From Hymenobacter translucens (GTDB lineage: Bacteria > Bacteroidota > Bacteroidia > Cytophagales > Hymenobacteraceae), in contig NZ_JAJERB010000012.1 in assembly GCF_020685205.1 (NCBI RefSeq), positions 1 through 64,000 on the forward strand: a stretch of 64,000 nt of DNA, written 5' to 3'. Both the position numbers and the translations under genes were made by a program. The notes below the pieces were generated by a model. It saw only the letters and a list, made by a program, of their open reading frames with translations, did not search any database and was not told the origin of the DNA. Shown here one piece after another: positions 1 through 7,442 of the stretch (position 1 is the stretch's first letter; the number at the start of each line of letters is the position of its first letter).

Positions 1-56
1 TTGCTACCTGGCAGCCGCCAAGCAAACCGGCGTAGGGCCGAGTCGGAGGTTTTACC

Positions 57-944
57 CTATTTGTTTAACAACACCCAGTTATCGTTGTTCACGCACACGT
101 AGAGCCGGCGGATGCCGGGCGGCAGGCTGATGGGCAGGGTTTCCTGGGGGGTGTTGGACGCCACGCGCAGGCAGTTCTTCACGTCCTTGATGTAACCTTT
201 CGTGTCCAGAAACTGCTGCGCCGACGCTTCGTCGGGCGTGATGTACCAGTGGCACTTGGTGCTCACGGTGGGCGGCGCATTGTTGCCCTGCTTCGTGAGG
301 GCCGTAGCCGCCGTAGTCAGTAAGGCGGGCGCGGACATGCCGCCCGTCCCGACGACGCCCGCCAGGGCCAGGGCCGTGGACCACGACACCGGGGGCTGGC
401 CTTCGTCGCGCACATCCAGCTTGTAGACGATGCCCACCGTGCCTTCGGGAATATCCACGGTGAAGACCTTGCGGCTGATGTGCATGCAGTTGCTGCAGTG
501 AATGGAGGCGGTACTCAGCGACAACGCCTCCTGCATGACCGACTTGCACTTGATTTCCCGTCCATCGTCGCGCCAGCTGCGAAAGTCGGATTGCTGCACG
601 CCGTTGACGTACGTGCCCTTAAAGCTAACCTGGCCGTTTTCGTGCCAGCCGCAACACAGTCCGGTGGGCTTGTCGGGGGATTCGCTGGCCATCTTGCCTT
701 CCCACTGCTTTTTCCAGGACGGATAAAAGTAGTCCCGCACCGTGCCAATGGTTTTGCCAGCGTCGTCGTGCCGGGCAATGCGGGCGTAGCTGACTTCTTC
801 CAACGTTTCGGTGCGTTCCCAGTCCCGGTCGAAGTAGACTGTATCGGCGGGCGGCAGCGAAACCGCGGCGGGCTTGGGTCGCTGGGCGAGCGTGGGAATG
901 CTGACAATCAGAAGTAGAAATTGAAGAATGTAAAGTTTTGCCAT
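57..944 (-). CDS. Secreted protein with MORN/YwqK-like repeat
   Basis: A 295-residue protein with a clear N-terminal signal peptide (a hydrophobic stretch ending in LAQ near residue 20), so it is probably exported. Residues about 95-130 contain a short GxWHENGQ...GTYVNG...WRDDGR pattern like the MORN-type repeats of YwqK-family proteins. The rest, including CSNCMH at about 150 and a hydrophobic stretch at about 190-215, matches nothing I recognise. It stands alone at the left edge. YwqK-like proteins are often automatically called antitoxins, but no partner toxin is visible and a signal peptide argues against that role. Function unknown. Confidence 0.7.
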   Translation of the reverse strand: MAKLYILQFLLLIVSIPTLAQRPKPAAVSLPPADTVYFDRDWERTETLEEVSYARIARHDDAGKTIGTVRDYFYPSWKKQWEGKMASESPDKPTGLCCGWHENGQVSFKGTYVNGVQQSDFRSWRDDGREIKCKSVMQEALSLSTASIHCSNCMHISRKVFTVDIPEGTVGIVYKLDVRDEGQPPVSWSTALALAGVVGTGGMSAPALLTTAATALTKQGNNAPPTVSTKCHWYITPDEASAQQFLDTKGYIKDVKNCLRVASNTPQETLPISLPPGIRRLYVCVNNDNWVLLNK

Positions 945-1098
945 AGAGACTTTGCTAGTAGAATAAGCGGAAGGGCGGTCGGTAAAAGTACTAACTAGAT
1001 GCTTTTACACTAATTAATGCCGCCCAATAAAATGGTCAGTAGCTGGCCACGTATTTTGGTAGGCTAATTCCACCCCCTATTACCCTTTACTTGCGCTC

Positions 1099-1779
1099 AT
1101 GCTACACGCTACTACCCCTCCAGACAAGAATGATGCTTTCGTTACCAAGCTACTTGATAAGTTGAAGGCTGAGTTCGAACCCGAGTTGGTACCTATACGG
1201 CCGGAGCCTTATGCCAAATCGCTAAACTGCTTTGCCAATGTTATGGAAAAGGTGAAGTGGGATGGCGGGCGAATTCACTACGGATGGGCTATCCACAAAA
1301 CAACTATCCTGTGCGAAGCGGAAAGGCATGCGGTCTGGGAAGATGAGCAGGAAGAGCTCACGGACATCACCCCAACTGAAGTGCAGGCCGAACACACGCT
1401 TTTCGTTTCAGACCACGAAGGGTTCGAGTATACCGGCCAAGACACGGACAATGTGCGAATCAACATCACCGGCAACCCAGTGGTAGACGATTTCATTCGA
1501 GTTAACGAAACGCTTTCCAGGATTCACGCCTACGGTACGCGAGCAGATGACATGTACATGCAACTTCCTGACGCTGCCATGGAGCTTCACCAATACTACG
1601 ACGCGTTGAAAAATGTCTTGCAGGGATTCATTTACATGGGCGGTACGCCCAAGAAGCATTGTCTGTGCAAAGGACCTGACCGCTACAGAAACTGTCACGG
1701 CAAAAGTATTGGCCCACGCATCAAAGCAGACCTGCGACAGCTCAAGACTATTCTAGGTGAACCAGGCCGCTCGGCATAG
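1099..1779 (+). CDS. Hypothetical protein with C-terminal SEC-C-like motif
   Basis: A 226-residue soluble protein of unknown function. Near the C-terminus it carries KHCLCKGPDRYRNCHGK, which fits the SEC-C zinc-binding pattern CxCxnxxxYxxCH/C known from SecA and many stand-alone proteins. The N-terminal 180 residues are acidic and resemble nothing I recognise. Base composition is visibly more AT-rich than the metal-resistance genes, suggesting a separate origin. The gene ends six bases before a perfect 15-bp dyad that precedes the recombinase gene. Confidence 0.65.
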   Translation: MLHATTPPDKNDAFVTKLLDKLKAEFEPELVPIRPEPYAKSLNCFANVMEKVKWDGGRIHYGWAIHKTTILCEAERHAVWEDEQEELTDITPTEVQAEHTLFVSDHEGFEYTGQDTDNVRINITGNPVVDDFIRVNETLSRIHAYGTRADDMYMQLPDAAMELHQYYDALKNVLQGFIYMGGTPKKHCLCKGPDRYRNCHGKSIGPRIKADLRQLKTILGEPGRSA

Positions 1780-1785
1780 GCCATC

Positions 1786-1822
1786 AATAAGGTATGATAA
1801 GTCTTAGTTATCATACCTTATT
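1786..1822. other. lox/dif-like dyad, candidate recombination core site
   Basis: Two perfectly complementary 15-bp arms (AATAAGGTATGATAA and its reverse complement) flank the 7-bp spacer GTCTTAG. Arm-spacer-arm architecture of this size is typical of core sites for tyrosine recombinases such as loxP, FRT and dif, and the inner ATAA...TTAT recalls dif. It lies 57 bp before the recombinase start and immediately before its -7 box. It could instead be an operator for autorepression, or both. It is not a typical terminator, since no T-run follows the stem. Confidence 0.55.
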
Positions 1823-1825
1823 CAT

Positions 1826-1833
1826 TACTTTTG
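1826..1833 (+). promoter_or_regulatory. -7 promoter box of the recombinase gene
   Basis: TACTTTTG fits the Bacteroidota -7 consensus TAnnTTTG and lies about 46 bp before the GTG start of the recombinase. The upstream promoter half falls inside the dyad at 1786-1822, so a protein bound there would be expected to block transcription. Confidence 0.5.
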
Positions 1834-1879
1834 GGAACCGACCACTTATCGCGTTTTCACTCCTTATATATAGGCTGCC

Positions 1880-2839
1880 GTGAGCTCCGTTCCCGTCGTT
1901 CCCTCATCGCCCAGCTCCATGGGCCTGGCGCACCTGACCCAGCACACGACTCGGTACGTCGAAGCCGGCTTGCAAGGCGCGCCCAATACGGCCCGGGCGT
2001 ACGCCGGCGACTGGCGCCGCTTCACCGAGTGGTGCACCGAACACGGACAGGTCGCGCTGCCGGCGTCGGTGGATACGCTTGCCGGCTATGTGACGCACCT
2101 GGCCGAAGCCGGCAAAAAAGTGTCGACTATTCAGCGCAGCTGCGCGGCTATTAGCAAAGCCCACGCCCTGCGTGACCTAGCCTCACCCACGGAGGACAAG
2201 AAATTCAAGGTGCTGATGGACGGCATCAGCCGATTGAAGGGCGTTCGGCAAAAGCAGGCGCCAGCGTTTTCGCTGGCCAGCTTCAAGCGCATCCTCAAGC
2301 ACCTCGATGCCAGCACGCCGGCCGGCTTGCGTGATAAGGTCATCCTGCTCTTAGGCTTTACCGGCGCCTTCCGGCGGTCGGAGCTGTCGGCGCTAGACCT
2401 GGACGACTTGACGTTTTCCGAGGACGGGCTCACCATCAACCTCAAACGCAGCAAGACCAACCAGCTGGGGGAAGCGGAAGAAAAGGCCATTTTCTACTCG
2501 CCGGACCCCACCCTGTGCCCCATTCGCACGCTGCAGGCTTGGCTACGGTTGCTAGAACGCACGTCGGGACCGATTCTGGTCTCATTCCGCAAGGGCAGCC
2601 GGCTCACAGACCGGCGGCTGACCGATGTGCACCTCAACAAAATTGTGCAGCGGCACCTGGGCCCGAAGTTTACAGCTCACTCGCTACGGGCTTCCTTCGT
2701 GACGGTGGCCAAGCTCAACGGCGCCGACGATAGCGAGGTGATGAACCAGACAAAGCACAAGACGAGTGAAATGATTCGCCGTTATACACGCCTCGATAAT
2801 GTGCGCCAACACAATGCCGCTCAAAAGTTAGGTCTGTAA
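1880..2839 (+). CDS. Tyrosine recombinase (phage integrase family)
   Basis: A 319-residue site-specific recombinase. The N-terminal SAM-like core-binding domain spans about residues 15-115 and the catalytic domain about 130-319. Catalytic residues visible are R165 (GAFRRSEL), K192 (KRSKTNQ), H267 and R270 (HSLR), H293 (TKHKT) and the nucleophile Y302 (IRRYTR). The start is GTG; an ATG lies 13 codons downstream. The length suits a simple plasmid or XerC/D-like recombinase. The dyad just upstream is its most likely site, giving a role in plasmid multimer resolution or in integrating the adjoining cassette. That role is inference. Confidence 0.9.
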   Translation: MSSVPVVPSSPSSMGLAHLTQHTTRYVEAGLQGAPNTARAYAGDWRRFTEWCTEHGQVALPASVDTLAGYVTHLAEAGKKVSTIQRSCAAISKAHALRDLASPTEDKKFKVLMDGISRLKGVRQKQAPAFSLASFKRILKHLDASTPAGLRDKVILLLGFTGAFRRSELSALDLDDLTFSEDGLTINLKRSKTNQLGEAEEKAIFYSPDPTLCPIRTLQAWLRLLERTSGPILVSFRKGSRLTDRRLTDVHLNKIVQRHLGPKFTAHSLRASFVTVAKLNGADDSEVMNQTKHKTSEMIRRYTRLDNVRQHNAAQKLGL

Positions 2840-2941
2840 TTCTCAAATTAACACTAGCTAATAGTTCAGACACTAGTACATCCCCACCGGTGGAAGGAAG
2901 TATTGTATAGCCCAGACGTGGTAGTTGCTACTTGAAAATTG

Positions 2942-3682
2942 CTACATCGACTCGAGGGCCCGAGCATATTTCTCGATATCAATTGCAGGAACGGTGCCTA
3001 GTTTTTGAAGCCTGGACAAGAGCTTTAGGAAGAAATAAATTAACGCTTCTTCAGGAGTGCTGATTTCCCTAATGTTGTCCGCATCCGCATTATAATGGAT
3101 GTTAAAGCCTCCTTTATCCAGCACACACCCGATATCAATGTGACTACGGGAGTCAAGACTATCAATTACATTAATGAACGGTTCACCAAATGCCTCACTC
3201 CATGTTGAATCCAAGCTTAGCATGCCGCCGATGATATTGAAATGCTCGCGCGGCTCTTGGATACAACCATCAGCGTGATATACGGGGGCATTAGTACGGG
3301 TGAGCAATCGTACTGATTTTATCTTCTCACCCGCATATTCCAGCGTCTTCTTATCGAAGTTTTGTTTGACTTCAAACACAGCATACACGCTTTCCGCTGG
3401 AATGTGATCCATGCCATTCACGGTCCACACGAAAGGGGAGTACTGCCGGTCATGAATCACTAAATCTATCTGGTGACTCATGAAGCCATTATGGTCTACC
3501 ACGAATGCCTTACTGACACAGTACCGTTTCGGCAGGTACTCCTGGAGCCAGGAGCGCCAACTCTCTTCAGTTACGTCGCCCATTGAGGGTGCATGGGCAA
3601 CGAGTTGGCGGTTGGTGGTTAGTTTGAGAGACATCTGCTTCTGCAGACTATTGAAGGCAGCTTTTAAGTCGAAATGGTTCAT
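2942..3682 (-). CDS. nucC: NucC-like CBASS effector endonuclease
   Basis: A 246-residue protein strongly resembling the CBASS effector NucC, a trimeric PD-(D/E)xK nuclease that is activated by cyclic triadenylate, assembles into hexamers and degrades DNA so that infected cells die. Motifs typical of the family are LPKRY at about 50, SHQID with D73, DRQYSPF at 78-84, and AESVYAVFEVK with E104 and K106. D73, E104 and K106 would be the metal-binding catalytic residues, in the same spacing I recall for E. coli NucC. Its start overlaps the stop of the upstream E2-E1-JAB gene by four bases (ATGA), making it the last gene of the operon. It is visibly more AT-rich than the metal genes, consistent with horizontal transfer. 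Confidence 0.9.
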   Translation of the reverse strand: MNHFDLKAAFNSLQKQMSLKLTTNRQLVAHAPSMGDVTEESWRSWLQEYLPKRYCVSKAFVVDHNGFMSHQIDLVIHDRQYSPFVWTVNGMDHIPAESVYAVFEVKQNFDKKTLEYAGEKIKSVRLLTRTNAPVYHADGCIQEPREHFNIIGGMLSLDSTWSEAFGEPFINVIDSLDSRSHIDIGCVLDKGGFNIHYNADADNIREISTPEEALIYFFLKLLSRLQKLGTVPAIDIEKYARALESM

Positions 3683-5817
3683 GCTGGGGACTGACTATAA
3701 TTGTGGAGCTTGCCTTTGTGTTGGACGAAAAAATGGGGCACCACCTGATGCTGTTTGGTTTGGGCGATGAGTAGCAGTGGGGTACTGGCTCGCACCTGAG
3801 GGTGGGCCGCCAGTCGGGCAATGGTGGCTTTATCCGTTGAGCTAGGCTGGGAAGGACCATCCGGGTGCGAGTGCCAATCGCCGAGGTATTGCAGTTGCTC
3901 GGGTAGTGCTTGCAACTGCCGGTTAATGCAGGCCGGGTCAGGAGCGAATGAGGCAGGGGAATTCTTGAATTTGGTCGGAATAATAATTCGGCTGACGATG
4001 GCGCAACCACCGTCTTCCGAATAATTTCCTACCAGCACCCCTCCAAACTCTTTCGGATGATGCAGCAGGGTTAGTTGTTTAATTTGCTCTAGGCACTCGC
4101 CGGTGATAACCAGCCGCAGACCTAGCTGATTTTGAGTGTAATGCTGGTCGGCGCTAACCTGGATGCCACGACCCGGCACATGGTGCAAGCTGAAGGTGCG
4201 GAATGATTTTCTTTGACGGGCCATTTCGGCTAATTCACTAACAGCAAGTCCAACCATTGCTTCGATATTGGCGCCGGCCGCCCGGAACGTAGGATGCCAA
4301 CACCCTGCCCCTTCGCGAAACTCAGGATAGGCGGGTCGGCCCACATGAGCCAATAACTGCTCGCGCCGCTCCTGCAGAGAGCATTCGTCACCCCCAGCTA
4401 CTGCAATCAATTCTTCGGCTCCTTCCGTGACGGAGATATGAACGACCCGGGTAGCTGGCACGGCGTGATGGAGCGTGGTGAGCACCTCATTGTTGGCGGA
4501 GCAGTCGAATATCAGGTCGTATTTATCCAGCCATGCGGTGGTTTTCGCCCAGTTGTGGGCCCCGGGCGCGGTGTTCGGTATGCTGTCGTGTATTTGGACT
4601 GAGACGTAGGGAGAAAGAGCTTGCAGGTGCTGCTGCAGGGCCAAGCTTTTGGCCGCGCCGGCATCCCGGAACCGGTAGCGGCTTCGGCAAATGTTACCTG
4701 GCGCAACCAAGTCTGATTCAGCAAAATCTAGTTTTCGCTGGCCACCCCTCACCAAGGTTTCTGCTATGCAGCTGCCTATTGCGCCAACACCAATAATTAG
4801 AACTCGACTACCAACAAGCGCTTCCGTCAGTTGCCCACGCCCAAAGAAGCGAGAGTAGGCGGCATTGCTAGCTTCACCCCAGACCAGTCTTTGCTTGCTC
4901 AAAGCCTCAAAACGGCTTCGAACGGCGAAGGTCGATGAGTCCCGCCGAAGCAGACTGAGGGGGAGAAACAAAGTGTCCCACGTTATTTCCTGCCCACCGC
5001 TGCCCGGTATTGGGTAGCCGACAGCGAGCATGAATCGGTTGCCCAAGGTAATTGGCGACTGACGACGAAACCCGTGGTCCAATCCTAGCTGACGCAACTG
5101 CGTGTAGAAGTCTTCCGGTAGCAACGGCAATAGGTCCTTCCAGTGTTCGACACGCAGCTTGTGCCGCAGGACGGGCTCCTGGCTCAGCAATGTCCACATG
5201 CCAGCGTAACGGGCCTGCTGAGCGTTGGCAGCCCACCGAGCTGCAACATTGCCTAAGCCGGAACCAAGAAAAGCAGGCGCTTGTGTGGGCAGGTCAACGG
5301 CGGTATTGGCGGGGCGAAGCAGTGAATAAGCAAACGTGCCGCTTTGCTGGGTGGCGAAACGGTCCGCAGTATTGTCCGTGGGTTCCTCGTCGAACAGGAG
5401 ATGGCCGCATTTGGCTCCGCGAATGGGAATATACTCGTAGTGCTCGTCAATTTCCTCCTGCACGTAATACCGCGTCAGCCAGCCGTGCAGCTGCTGTATT
5501 TCCTGCGCCAGGCGAGTAGGCAGATGGTTGATGGTGGGAGTGGTCAGACAGAGAAAACCGCCGTGCAGCGGGAGCTTGGCAACGCCTTGGTGCGCGTAGC
5601 CCACTATTTCTTTGGGCCAAAACAATACTTCTCCCTGCGGGTAGGCTTCGGGCACGTGCACGGTGAAATGCACGGGGCCTTTGGCCGTTTCTACCCTGAT
5701 GCCACCGACGTGCCGGGCTGGAGCCGCTTCGAATACGAAGGGCTCCAGCAAGGTTACGTTGGGTTCAGCTGCGAAGAACGTGTTGAAGAACCGTGTATCC
5801 GCAACGTTATCAACCAT
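3679..5817 (-). CDS. CBASS E2-E1-JAB triple-fusion protein (Cap2-Cap3-like)
   Basis: A 712-residue protein joining three ubiquitin-pathway-like activities. Residues 1-130 look like a UBC/E2 domain with candidate catalytic C90 (GGFLCL). Residues about 320-560 are a ThiF/E1 adenylation domain with GVGAIG at 343-348, NICRSRYR, and candidate E1 cysteine C506 (GAGCWHPTF). Residues about 565-712 form a JAB/JAMM deconjugase with E590, H649, H651 and D662 (HSHP...STD). In type II CBASS, Cap2 attaches the CD-NTase C-terminus to target molecules and Cap3 removes it; Cap3 is usually encoded separately. Here both would be in one chain. It overlaps the CD-NTase gene by 8 bp and nucC by 4 bp, implying translational coupling. 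Confidence 0.88.
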   Translation of the reverse strand: MVDNVADTRFFNTFFAAEPNVTLLEPFVFEAAPARHVGGIRVETAKGPVHFTVHVPEAYPQGEVLFWPKEIVGYAHQGVAKLPLHGGFLCLTTPTINHLPTRLAQEIQQLHGWLTRYYVQEEIDEHYEYIPIRGAKCGHLLFDEEPTDNTADRFATQQSGTFAYSLLRPANTAVDLPTQAPAFLGSGLGNVAARWAANAQQARYAGMWTLLSQEPVLRHKLRVEHWKDLLPLLPEDFYTQLRQLGLDHGFRRQSPITLGNRFMLAVGYPIPGSGGQEITWDTLFLPLSLLRRDSSTFAVRSRFEALSKQRLVWGEASNAAYSRFFGRGQLTEALVGSRVLIIGVGAIGSCIAETLVRGGQRKLDFAESDLVAPGNICRSRYRFRDAGAAKSLALQQHLQALSPYVSVQIHDSIPNTAPGAHNWAKTTAWLDKYDLIFDCSANNEVLTTLHHAVPATRVVHISVTEGAEELIAVAGGDECSLQERREQLLAHVGRPAYPEFREGAGCWHPTFRAAGANIEAMVGLAVSELAEMARQRKSFRTFSLHHVPGRGIQVSADQHYTQNQLGLRLVITGECLEQIKQLTLLHHPKEFGGVLVGNYSEDGGCAIVSRIIIPTKFKNSPASFAPDPACINRQLQALPEQLQYLGDWHSHPDGPSQPSSTDKATIARLAAHPQVRASTPLLLIAQTKQHQVVPHFFVQHKGKLHNYSQSPA

Positions 5818-6826
5818 AGGTAGTAGCGGGATAGGTGGTCTGCTTCACGGCCGCGTTTTGCTCGTAGCGGCTGGATGCCTTTGCGGGTTCCTTGTCCTTG
5901 GGCTTATCCTCGCAGGGGAACTTGGGATTGACCGGGAAATAGAATTTGAGCTTATTACTGTCGGCCTCAATCTGTTTCAGTGCCCGCTTCATTTCCTTGG
6001 CCAGCTTCTTTTTCTGACGGTCGGTGAGGCTGTTGGTGACGTTGTTGCCGGAGTTGCCGGGGTCAAGCAGGTTGATGGTTTCGATGTTGTCCCTGATGAA
6101 CTCCATCGTAAGCTTCAGCCGGTCCCACCGGCCGCTGGGCACGTTGGCTTCCCCCTTATCGTCGAACGACTTGATGGTAAGCAATTCCAACAGAAACGAC
6201 TTTAGCTTGGTGAAGTGCTCGAATTTCCAAGCCTTCAATAGCTTGACCGTTTCGCGCTCTTTCTTCCGGCCCTTGATGTGGTCGATTTGCTTGGCGATGT
6301 TGGTTTTCATGCGGCCCGACGAGTCCTCGTCGTTGAGGCATAAGTTCAGGTCGAAGCAGCTCGTGTCATCGTCGCTGATGCGCCGGCCAGGCGTGATGTC
6401 GAAGTTGAGTACCTCGTCGTCGACCAAGAAGAACAAGCCGACCGAGACCTTTTGGGCCCGCACTTCGGTAAGGTCGCCTACTTCGTCGCTGAACTCGTCG
6501 CTTTCGAGGTATTCCAACACGTCGTCGTACATCACCCGCAGGGTGGTGAAGGCGCTGCGCTTAAAGTTCACGCACAAGTCCATGTCAAACTTGATGTTGA
6601 TGGCCGTGTGCTTGGCGTAGGAGCCCGAATGCTGAATGCAGCGGATGTTGCTACCGAATTTGTTTTCCAGCGCGGCCTGCACCTTGTCGCGCTTTTTGCG
6701 GTAGCGGTCAGCCAGGCTTTCGTTATCCTCAACCAGGTCTTCTTCCAGGTTGATGCCGTAGGAGCGGTGCACGCAACCTAGGTAATCGTTCTTGTTTAAG
6801 TCCGCCATAACGGTTTTAATGGGCAT
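5810..6826 (-). CDS. CBASS CD-NTase (cyclic oligonucleotide synthase)
   Basis: A 338-residue nucleotidyltransferase that would make a cyclic oligonucleotide alarm signal on phage infection. The polymerase-beta-like core shows HSGSY (G68-S69), the metal-binding pair D81 and D83 (FDMDLCV) and third carboxylate D143 (LNFDITPG). An OAS-like C-terminal helical domain includes LLDPGNSGNNVT. I chose the ATG at 6826, which has AAGGAGG 11 bp upstream; the frame stays open upstream to 6982, but the extra 52 codons look non-coding. The C-terminus is a free glycine (TTYPATTYG), as expected for conjugation by Cap2. The clade (C or D) cannot be decided; the NucC partner suggests cyclic triadenylate as product. 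Confidence 0.88.
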   Translation of the reverse strand: MPIKTVMADLNKNDYLGCVHRSYGINLEEDLVEDNESLADRYRKKRDKVQAALENKFGSNIRCIQHSGSYAKHTAINIKFDMDLCVNFKRSAFTTLRVMYDDVLEYLESDEFSDEVGDLTEVRAQKVSVGLFFLVDDEVLNFDITPGRRISDDDTSCFDLNLCLNDEDSSGRMKTNIAKQIDHIKGRKKERETVKLLKAWKFEHFTKLKSFLLELLTIKSFDDKGEANVPSGRWDRLKLTMEFIRDNIETINLLDPGNSGNNVTNSLTDRQKKKLAKEMKRALKQIEADSNKLKFYFPVNPKFPCEDKPKDKEPAKASSRYEQNAAVKQTTYPATTYG

Positions 6827-6876
6827 GTAAGGGGTGGCCTCCTTCCGCAACAGGGCTGCAGAGGGTGGTAGCAGTA

Positions 6877-6907
6877 GCCCGGCGCCACTACGGTAGTAAC
6901 GCCGGGC
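6877..6907. promoter_or_regulatory. 31-bp dyad upstream of the CBASS operon
   Basis: An inverted repeat with outer arms GCCCGGCG/CGCCGGGC and inner arms ACTAC/GTAGT around one central base, 51-81 bp upstream of the CD-NTase start. In the direction of the operon the only T-run precedes the stem, so it does not read as a terminator. It could be an operator or a leader hairpin; no dedicated regulator gene is adjacent. Confidence 0.45.
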
Positions 6908-7226
6908 AGTGCAAAAAATGGGGTTAGCCTTTGCTGGATTCCGGGTCGCTGCCGTAGCTGTTCTTTTCCCGGATTTGACCATTGCGGCCGTGAATCAGCA
7001 TTTCGCTGCCGCGGCTAGTGGCCATTTGCCGGGCCACCTGAATGGCCTGGACTTGGGTGGAAACAATGGTGGCAGCGCGGGATGCGCCAGCGGTTTTGAC
7101 GGCCCAGCCAGTGGAGCGGGGCACGACATGCAAGTTCTTGGCCATGGATAAGGGCTTCAAGAATGGGGCCCACACAGGTAAACTCAGTGGTGGGCGATGC
7201 ACCGGGCCAGACACAAGGGCGCACTA

Positions 7227-7256
7227 TTGCAGGGCAACAAACATCTGTTACCTTCG
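7227..7256 (+). promoter_or_regulatory. Promoter for a candidate small RNA
   Basis: TTG at 7227-7229 and TACCTTCG at 7249-7256 are separated by 19 bp, the spacing expected between the -33 and -7 elements of Bacteroidota promoters. The -7 box differs from TAnnTTTG at one position. The same TACCTTCG precedes the gene at 20162, which supports its use here. Confidence 0.45.
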
Positions 7257-7262
7257 TGGCCT

Positions 7263-7390
7263 CGTATAATCTCACGGTAGGGGTGCGCGGCCGGGGAACC
7301 AATCCCGGCACCAGTAGTTCGGGCGCCAACCTTCTTTTACTGCATTTCTACCATGCCGGCTGCCACTGACCTGTGGCAGCCGGATTGTTT
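7263..7390 (+). ncRNA. Candidate small structured RNA
   Basis: The interval between a plausible plus-strand promoter and a strong intrinsic terminator has no convincing reading frame, although the genes on both sides are on the minus strand. The predicted transcript of about 125 nt contains a hairpin with arms GCCGGG/CCCGGC near 7290-7310 and ends in the terminator stem at 7356-7383. It matches no RNA family I recognise and is not tRNA-like. It lies between the CBASS operon and the toxin-antitoxin pair. The terminator alone could instead serve the antitoxin gene, which ends at 7443. Confidence 0.4.
7356..7387 (+). terminator. Rho-independent terminator
   Basis: Perfect 11-bp arms CCGGCTGCCAC and GTGGCAGCCGG with a 6-base loop, followed on the plus strand by ATTGTTTT. 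On the minus strand no T-run follows, so its main direction appears to be plus, although all annotated neighbours are minus. Confidence 0.7.
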
Positions 7391-7442
7391 TATAAGGGGT
7401 TTGGTCAGCAAGGAATTGTTTAAGCGTGTAATGAAAAAACGC

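Noticed and set aside
57..944. YwqK-type antitoxin
   Set aside because: A MORN-like repeat is present, but the protein has a signal peptide and no toxin gene lies nearby.
6924..7329. Short minus-strand genes upstream of the CBASS operon
   Set aside because: Two frames of about 100 codons overlap each other, lack any domain or plausible start context, and lie across the promoter and RNA candidate.
7263..7390. tRNA or tmRNA gene
   Set aside because: No cloverleaf, CCA end or TψC-like loop can be formed; only hairpins and a terminator are seen.
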